Assembly: GCA_004565275.1 (NCBI GenBank) | Contig: SDOX01000070.1 | Span: 9,577 to 45,792 of the forward strand | Direction: 5' to 3' | Source: Nannochloropsis salina CCMP1776 | Taxonomy: Eukaryota > Sar > Eustigmatophyceae > Eustigmatales > Monodopsidaceae | Length of the DNA: 36,216 nt | Shown: positions 30,441 through 36,216 of the stretch, piece after piece | Position numbering within the stretch: position 1 is the stretch's first letter | Layout: each line of letters begins with the position of its first letter | Notes under the pieces: generated by a model | What the model saw: the letters and a program-made list of their open reading frames with translations, nothing else | Told to the model about the DNA's origin: nothing | Databases searched by the model: none | Position numbers and translations under genes: made by a program

Positions 30441-33388
30441 ATGGCCGATAGTGATTTCACATGTTTGAATTTGGAGGAAGTTATAATCCCTTGGCTTGAA
30501 TGGTTAAAGCGGACGGGCCGGGCAAGAGCTCCCAAAACACGGAACTTGTATAGACAGTACGTGACGGAACTAACATTACAGGTAGGAAAACAAAGTCTTG
30601 CGACCGACGTTTCTCACACAGTAACAGGTATCAGCGTATTTGATTTAGGAGATTTAAAAAGAATTTTATGAAAATCGGTCACAGGTTGCCATGGATAATT
30701 TGCATGACGATGACTTGCCTTGTCTGGGTACGTATTTCTCGAGCTTCTGGTCATGATTATAGGATGGTAATCAATATCATATTGTGTGAGAACTTTGCAC
30801 GGGGTATACAAGCCTTAAAAAGTAGCGAGATGAGGAGACTTAGGCTTCCAATCTCTTCAGCCAATTCTTGACTTACAAATAATCGAGAGCGACGAATGGT
30901 GTATGTGTGCCTCCTTTCACCTCAAGCCCAGCACTTTCACTTCTTTCTACAGGCAGGGAGGCTGTAGAAGGCTTTGCGGTGGAGAATGAGTCACACTTGG
31001 CTGCATTGGCGGCAGGTACGTTCTCGTGGAGTTGAAGTTTTTGCTGGTCATGTAAAGCTCCCCAATATACGCTTGTGTCCATGTCAAATTCCGGTCCCGC
31101 TCTGTTTGTAGGGGTTGCCGTTACACTTTCCTTCCGTTCTTGATGTAACATTGTGATTGTAATTGTCGGGCGCTCGGGACTCGACTTTTGTCTCTTTCTC
31201 CTAGAGCAAGACACGTGAATGTGAAGGATCAGGTTGGGATTGGGCCTTACTCGTCGGTCGCGCTCCATCGGCATCATGACGGTGTACCATGCTTACACAT
31301 GTTCTGTCGTTTTTTTCACTGCGTGGCATAGACCAGTCTCAGGCCGGGTACTGGCATGCCTGGGGTCATTTCTGGCACTGGCTACGGCGAGACGCCAGCA
31401 GGGAGGGTCGATGCGCTTCGGAAGCACAAGGAGGAGGGGAGAGAGGGGGGGAGGGAGGAGAGGAGGAAGGAGGAAGGAAAGGCCAATGGGCAGGAGGTAC
31501 AGCGGCAGAGGAGAATAAGCGCGATGACTTGGGAGGAAAGGTTGATGAAGAGAAGAGAATGGATACAGATACGGCCTTGGATGTGAAGGTGGAGGAGGGC
31601 AAGGATAAGGAAGCGAAGGAGGAGCAAAAAGGGCGAGAGAGGGAGGCGGGACCGGGCACGCCGCAAAAGCCCTTTACACCTCTACCTTCTTCTCCCTCTT
31701 CTTCCTCCACCTGCTCCTCCCGCACGGCGTCTCCGTTCTCCTACATTCATTCGCCCTCGACGACCCCTCACCACCTTGGCCCCCTTCCTCTCTTCACCGA
31801 CCGTCTTGCTCACTCGGAGAGGCAACCCTCTCCCTCGCCCTTCCGCATGGGATACGACGGAGAGAGGGAGGATGGTAGGTCTTGGCTTGAAACGAGGAGG
31901 AAAAGAGGCGGAATAGCGGGAAGGATATCTGGCGAGGAGGAGAAAAATGGCGCGAAGAAAGAGAAGGTATCGGAGCGTGGGTGGGCAAGGAGAGGCGTGA
32001 AGGAGGGAATGGCCGACGGCGTGAGGGAGGGAGGGGAGGAGGCAGAAGGTAACGAGGCAATTTGGGCACGGGCGTTGCAGGCAAGTTTCATTGGCTACCT
32101 GGGAAGGGTCGGAGTGACGTCGGAGAGGGCTCAGACGCAGTATACTGAAGCAGTGACCCGGCTTGTCGCTAAGGTAGTGAAGGCGTTGAAGGGGAAGAGA
32201 GAGTGGGGAGGAAGGGGGAGGAAGAAGCAGAGAATCAAGAAAATGGAAGAGCGGGCAGGAGTGAGGGTCTCTCCGGCGGTGGGCTTAAGGAGGTTTCTGT
32301 GCAGACACATGGATGTGGTTGAGGGGATGATGGGGAGGGAGGAAGAGGAAGAAGGACGGATGGAGCATGAAGTCATGATTAAGCTGTATGATTTTATCAT
32401 GGGTCCAGAAGAGGAGGTGGAGGAGGAGAAAGAAGTATGGAGAAAGGAGAAGGAGGAAGAGGAGAAGAGGAAGGAGGAGGCGGATGTAGAGGAGGAGGAG
32501 GAGAAGGAGGGCGAGGAGGAAGAGGAGGAAGAGGGGAGAGAAGAGAGAGAATCGAGGGGGGGGCCACCTACCGAGGAAGTAAGGAGAGGTTGTGATTCCT
32601 TTTTGAAGCCCTCCTGCTCACTCGCCCCCACCACCTGGCCTCTCCCGCCCTTGAGCATGACGCGGAAAGCGATGAGGAGGGAAGGTGGAGACGTGCGAGG
32701 GAGGAGTAGGCGAAGAGGCGTGAAAAGAGAGGAGGAAGGGGGGATAGCGAGAGAGGGTATGAAGGACGGAGGGAAGGATGTGAAGGAAGGAGAGGAAATG
32801 CAAGACGGAATAGCGCTTGGTGGAGGTTGGGAGGCATTGGAGGAAGAGGAGGAAGGGGAGGAGGAAGAGGAGGAGGAAGAGGAAGGGGAAGAGGAAGGAG
32901 GCAAGGAGAAAGAGGAGATGGAAGAGGAGGGGGAACTGGGTTTGTCGCCCGTGGTGTTTGGCGAGCTCGTGCACTTGATGGCGACAGGGATGAGGAAGGG
33001 GACAGGAGGGGGCGGGCGAGGAGGAGGAGGAGGAGGAGGAGGAGGTGGAGGAAGGGAATGGGGGGTAACGAAATACGCGCACAGCGAGGCGTGGAAATGG
33101 GCGATGGCGATTGACGACGGAGTGCGAAGAATGCAGGAGGAAAGGGGAGAGGAGGAGGAGGGAGGAGAGCGAGGCTGGAAACGGACGATGGGAAAGAGAC
33201 GGCTGCGGTCTTTGCTTGAGGGGGGCATGAAAAAGGAGGGAGGGAAGGAGGGCTGGAGGGAGGGGTTGTACGCGAGGATGGTGGAGAGCCAGGGAGGGGA
33301 CGGGGAGCGGGCGTTTGAGAAGCTGTTGGTATACTTAGGACAAAGAGACGGACAAAAAGGTGGACGGGGGGAGGGAAGGAGAGGGTAG
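30441..33388 (+). CDS. Glu-rich low-complexity protein of unknown function (4 exons)
   Basis: Exons 30441-30581, 30861-30900, 30953-31015 and 31332-33388; all three junctions are GT-AG and in phase, giving 766 residues. The start gccATGG has a good initiation context. The N-terminal 100 residues look like a folded domain (VIIPWLEWLKRTGRA, NLYRQYVTELTLQ, PILDLQIIESDEWC, FAVENESHLAALAA, QAGYWHAWGHFWHWLRR). The long last exon is mostly Glu/Arg/Gly low complexity, with islands of ordinary sequence: AIWARALQASFIGYLGRVGV, VGLRRFLCRHMDVVEGMM, MIKLYDFIMG, LSPVVFGELVHLMATGM, AHSEAWKWAMAIDDGVRRM and FEKLLVYLGQ. The islands could be parts of one helical domain separated by expanded GAG/GAA codons. The antisense strand is also open over much of this exon, but only the plus frame runs through the islands without a stop. 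No family recognised. Confidence 0.6.
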
Positions 33389-33869
33389 GAGAGTTGGTAG
33401 TGGGGAGGGTTAGGGGAGAAGGAGGAGAGGGTGAAAGGGGGCAGCGAAGGGAAGACAAAGGGGAGGGGAAGGAGGGGGAGGGAGGTTGAGGTCTTGGGAG
33501 GGGGGCTCGCCTGATGTGCTGCGCGGAGACTTGGCGGGGCGAAGAACATGACCAGGGGGCCGTGGTGAGGGAGGGAAGGAGGAAGGGGTTGAGGAAGTGG
33601 ATGAGGAGGGCTTGACGGCGTCGTCGACGAGAGCCAGGATGACAGGAGGGTCACGGGCAAAGGAGGAGGAGGAGGGAAGAAGCAAAGCAAGCAGAGTATT
33701 GGGATCTCTTTCTTCTATATACTCCCGAACTTGATTTCTAAGTTTATTCGCCTCTCAAACTGTACAAATACATCCCATACACTCAACAACCCTCCGTGCC
33801 CTTCCCTCCTCATCATAGCAACGGCATCCTCCTTGCCCTTCCGTCCTCATCATCGCGACGGCTCGGCGC
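33389..33869. other. Convergent intergenic region
   Basis: Between the stop of the Glu-rich gene (+) and the stop of the small gene (-). Contains AATAAA on the minus strand at 33743-33748, about 120 nt beyond the small gene's stop, and a 37-bp imperfect tandem repeat (from 33797 and 33834). The minus strand is open over 33410-33735 with natural-looking LRNQVREYIEERDPNTLL; see findings. Confidence 0.45.
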
Positions 33870-34539
33870 TTAAGGTGGTGCGGAGGGGGCCGAGCTGGAA
33901 GAGACGGACCGAGCAGGGGATGGAGTGGAGGGATCCGTCGGTCTTTGGACGCGTTTAAGCCGCACGTCGGCGTCCAGGGCCTGAAGGGTTGAGAAGGTAG
34001 AGAGTGTATGCATGAGGCGCAAGGAGAGAGAAGCCGTCCTCCCTCTCCCGCCTCCCTCACTTTCCCCCTGCTTCTCCCCCTCCAACGACACCGTGTGGGT
34101 GACGCGAGGACGACAAAACATTCATCCCTTTTGTCCCTTTTCCTCCTTTTTTCGTTTTTCTTCGCCTTGGCCAACCCCTCCACTTCCATCCTCCCGCATC
34201 CTCCTTCCTTTTCTTCCGTACCGTAGGGCGCATGAAATATTCCATGCCCTGCACCGCATCCTCGATCTTCGTCTGGGCGTCCTTCCCCTCCAAATTCACT
34301 AAGAAGCGACGAAAGGCTTCATTCTGATTCGCCACGCCACTATTCTGGGCCCCTGCGCTTCCCTCCCTTTCCCTTTTCGTCCCTTCTTCTGCCAGAAAAC
34401 ACGGCTCTTCTCGGGCCGCCACCGGGCGTGGCGCCCTCGACGCGGTGACACTATCCATGGCAAAATGGAAACAAACCCCGGCCAAGAAGGTCACGCCCAC
34501 AGTTTTGGCAACAAAGCGGTGCAATGGACGGCGAAACAT
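33870..34539 (-). CDS. Small membrane-anchored protein, 142 residues (two exons), unknown function
   Basis: Exon 1 34222-34539 (106 codons) and exon 2 33870-33980 (36 codons plus TAA), joined in phase across a GT-AG intron (acceptor cccttcag). N-terminus MFRRPLHRFVAKTVGV is basic and followed by a hydrophobic segment (VTFLAGVCFHFAM, about residues 16-28): a signal anchor or a mitochondrial presequence plus anchor. The middle contains FRRFLVNLEGKDAQTKIEDAV, likely helical, and the C-terminal tail is Ser/Pro-rich (PARSVSSSSAPSAPP). The size, anchor and soluble helical part fit a small inner-membrane or organelle subunit, but no family is recognised. Confidence 0.6.
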
Positions 34540-35469
34540 CCAAATCTTTTGTAAAAAGGGATGCGTGGTCGGAAAAGAAGAGGTGTAAGGGTAAGTATGA
34601 TCCCATTAGGATGCGAGCAGGTAGAGATGCTATGTGGGGTACTGTACAGTAAAGACGAGGCCAGGATCTTCTCTAATTTTTTAGTGACAACGAACGAAGG
34701 TTGTAAATGAGGAAACGACGGTAAATATCACTCTTGATTCTTGAGGGAAGGGAAGCAGGCTGGGAGAGAGGAGGTAAGCTGCCAGCTCACAACACTTCGT
34801 GAAATTTATTGCCATGACCACGTTTCCTTAGCTGCTCCGTTCCCAGTCGTGAATACAGAGACAAACTCTTCTCAAACAACCACCGAGTCCTCCGTTGCAT
34901 GCGCGACTGGACGCATGCGTTGGGTTTATGTCAAGTGAAGCGGCATCGCTCTAGCGAGGGCCCGGCGAGAGGGAGAAGCTACTAGCAGGACGCGTCGAGT
35001 TGGCTCTTGAGGTCTTAATCCCCTCGCTTTCAGGCTTTTCACAGGCTCCTTCACCCTTGCTCCACTTTTCTGGGCGCGCAAATAGAGAGAGAGGCTACAG
35101 GACAAGAAGGAGACTCATCGACGTTACGCTTGAGCGCCGCCTTCATCGACTCCCTGTCTCGGACTACATCACCTCCCGCCTCAACGTGAACCTCCGCGCG
35201 TTGCCGCATCTCCTGAAATTAACTGTCCATGAGTGGAATCGAGCAATTGGCGGAGGGACGACATACCAGACGACGGATATTCGGGTCCTTGGGCCGGTCA
35301 CCTGCTGCCTCGACTCCTTTGGTCGTGACAGGTACGGCTGAGAGATCAAGACCGAGGCGCGTATGCAGCGGCTACTTTGGCTGACTTGCGTCGCGGGCTT
35401 CCGAAATGCCATTCTTTGTGACGGCAATTCTGTTTTTATTCTCACAATGCCCACCATTTCGTCCACCAG
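34540..35469 (+). other. Upstream region of the SLC37-like gene, exons not resolved
   Basis: Between the divergent small gene (-) and the first recognisable transporter exon. It should hold the transporter's promoter and first coding exon(s). Open frames at 34741-34938 and 35000-35341 have no recognisable features. A start at ATG 35406 would run in frame into the exon at 35470 (MPFFVTAILFLFSQ) but would lack a normal first membrane helix, so a missing upstream exon is more likely. Confidence 0.35.
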
Positions 35470-36103
35470 GCCTCTTTCAAGGCTATTTAGCCTACAATAT
35501 TGCGCGCAAGGCGCTCGCCGTCGCTGCTCCGGGTATGTGAAGGATCGTGGGAAAGGAAGGCTGGAAGGTCACTACCCGTGAAGGTTTAGCTTGCAGCTGA
35601 ACCGACCCTCGTGGCCTTTCCCATGCTCCCCTGTCCGCTGCCTCATCCCTTTCGATTCAGACGCCTCTACCTCTCGCCCCGCCTCCCCTCCTTCCTCTCC
35701 CCCCTCTTAGGCCTCCAGGGCGGGGAGGGCCTGACGAAGACGGACCTCGGCGTGGTCTCCTCCTCCTTCACGGTCACGTACGGGGTCTCCAAGTTCGCCG
35801 GCAGCGTTATCACGGGTAGGAAGGGAAGGAGGGGAAGGAGGGAGGGAGGGAGGGAGGGTTTAAAGGAGGGAAGGACGGAGGGTGGAAAGGAGGGCGGGAC
35901 GCAGTAAAGAACTGCTGACGCCGGCGTCATCCATCATGGCACTTCTGCCATGCCCCTGTCTCCCCCTCTCCGCAGACCACGTCTCCTGCCGAGCGCTCTT
36001 CTCCCTGGGCTTGGTCCTCACGGGGCTCCTTTGCCTCACTTTCTCCCTTTCGTCCGACCTTCCCCGCCTCTGCCTCCTCTGGTCCTTGCACGGCGTCGTC
36101 CAG
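35470..36103 (+). CDS. Organophosphate:phosphate antiporter family transporter (SLC37/GlpT/UhpT-like), partial
   Basis: Three in-phase exons: 35470-35532, 35711-35815 and 35976-36103; both ends lie outside (5' exon not found, 3' end beyond the window). The first contains FQGYLAYNIARKALAVAAP, matching the end of helix 1 with its conserved Arg-Lys. The second has LTKTDLGVVSSSFTVTYGVSKF, the most diagnostic segment of the family (Lys-x-Asp-Leu-Gly ... Tyr-Gly-x-Ser-Lys-Phe). The third has DHVSCRALFSLGLVLTG and LPRLCLLWSLHGVVQ, ending at a GT donor. Members of this major-facilitator family exchange glycerol-3-phosphate or hexose phosphates for phosphate. In an alga the protein could sit in the plasma membrane, ER or plastid envelope; the sequence here does not decide. 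Confidence 0.85.
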
Positions 36104-36106
36104 GTG

Positions 36107-36148
36107 GGGAGGGAGGGAGGGAGGGAGGGAGGGAGGGAGGGAGGGAGG
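36107..36148. repeat. (GGGA)n tract at the start of an intron
   Basis: Begins directly after the donor of the transporter exon that ends at 36103, on the sense strand. Confidence 0.95.
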
Positions 36149-36216
36149 AAAGGGATGTAAAGACATGACGCGCTCAGAAGGACAGGCAATCTCGAGTCTT
36201 TGTGACGTGCCCACGT

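Noticed and set aside
30873-31277. 134-codon minus-strand frame with natural composition
   Set aside because: Two small plus-strand exons in the same place join in phase with both neighbouring exons, which is stronger evidence than an uninterrupted frame.
32131-33690. Minus-strand Pro/Ser-rich frame of 519 codons (and a 296-codon one in another register)
   Set aside because: It is the antisense of GAG/GAA/GGA-rich coding sequence, where stops are rare on both strands. It has no ordinary-looking sequence outside the low-complexity runs.

Overview
This window is nuclear DNA from a compact, intron-rich eukaryote. The genes are split into many short exons with clear GT-AG borders. The introns are packed with (GGGA)n / (CCCT)n tracts, intergenic distances are short and genes lie on both strands. 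Together with protein types such as an N-terminally targeted Fe-S membrane protein, a Rubisco-LSMT-class SET protein and a Hint-domain PT-rich surface protein, this suggests a photosynthetic stramenopile. A eustigmatophyte such as Nannochloropsis is my best guess from style alone; no database search was possible. Gene models were built by hand, matching splice sites and reading phase exon by exon.

Layout, left to right. 0.1-2.7 kb (+): a zinc-finger protein with an NSD-type PHD plus C5HCH module, carrying a 62-bp minisatellite in one intron. 3.1-5.9 kb (+): a membrane protein with serine/proline-rich low complexity, followed by an ankyrin-repeat protein that may be the same gene. 6.8-7.8 kb (+): terminal exons of an unidentified gene, then a 247-residue protein with a C-terminal hydrophobic hairpin. 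8.9-10.1 kb (+): an F-box protein. 10.6-16.7 kb (-): an 18-exon membrane Fe-S protein of the NosR/NapH/FixG-like polyferredoxin class, interrupted by a 100-N assembly gap. 17.6-19.2 kb (+): a protein with a small Cys-rich domain, a long Pro/Thr repeat stalk and a C-terminal Hint (Hedgehog/intein) domain. 20.5-21.0 kb (-): a two-exon gene of unknown function. 21.7-25.6 kb (-): a complete 15-exon SET-domain lysine methyltransferase. 26.5-29.3 kb (-): a complete 10-exon TauE/SafE-type anion permease. 30.4-33.4 kb (+): a four-exon gene for a Glu-rich protein. 33.9-34.5 kb (-): a small two-exon membrane-anchored protein. 35.5 kb to the edge (+): the first recognisable exons of an SLC37/GlpT-type organophosphate transporter, cut off by the window.

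The genes do not form an operon or an obvious pathway; this looks like an ordinary stretch of a dense algal chromosome. The most noteworthy items are the Hint-domain protein, the Fe-S membrane protein, the purine-start / pyrimidine-end layout of many introns, a 10-nt first coding exon and a GC-AG intron. No RNA gene, CRISPR array or convincing mobile element was found.
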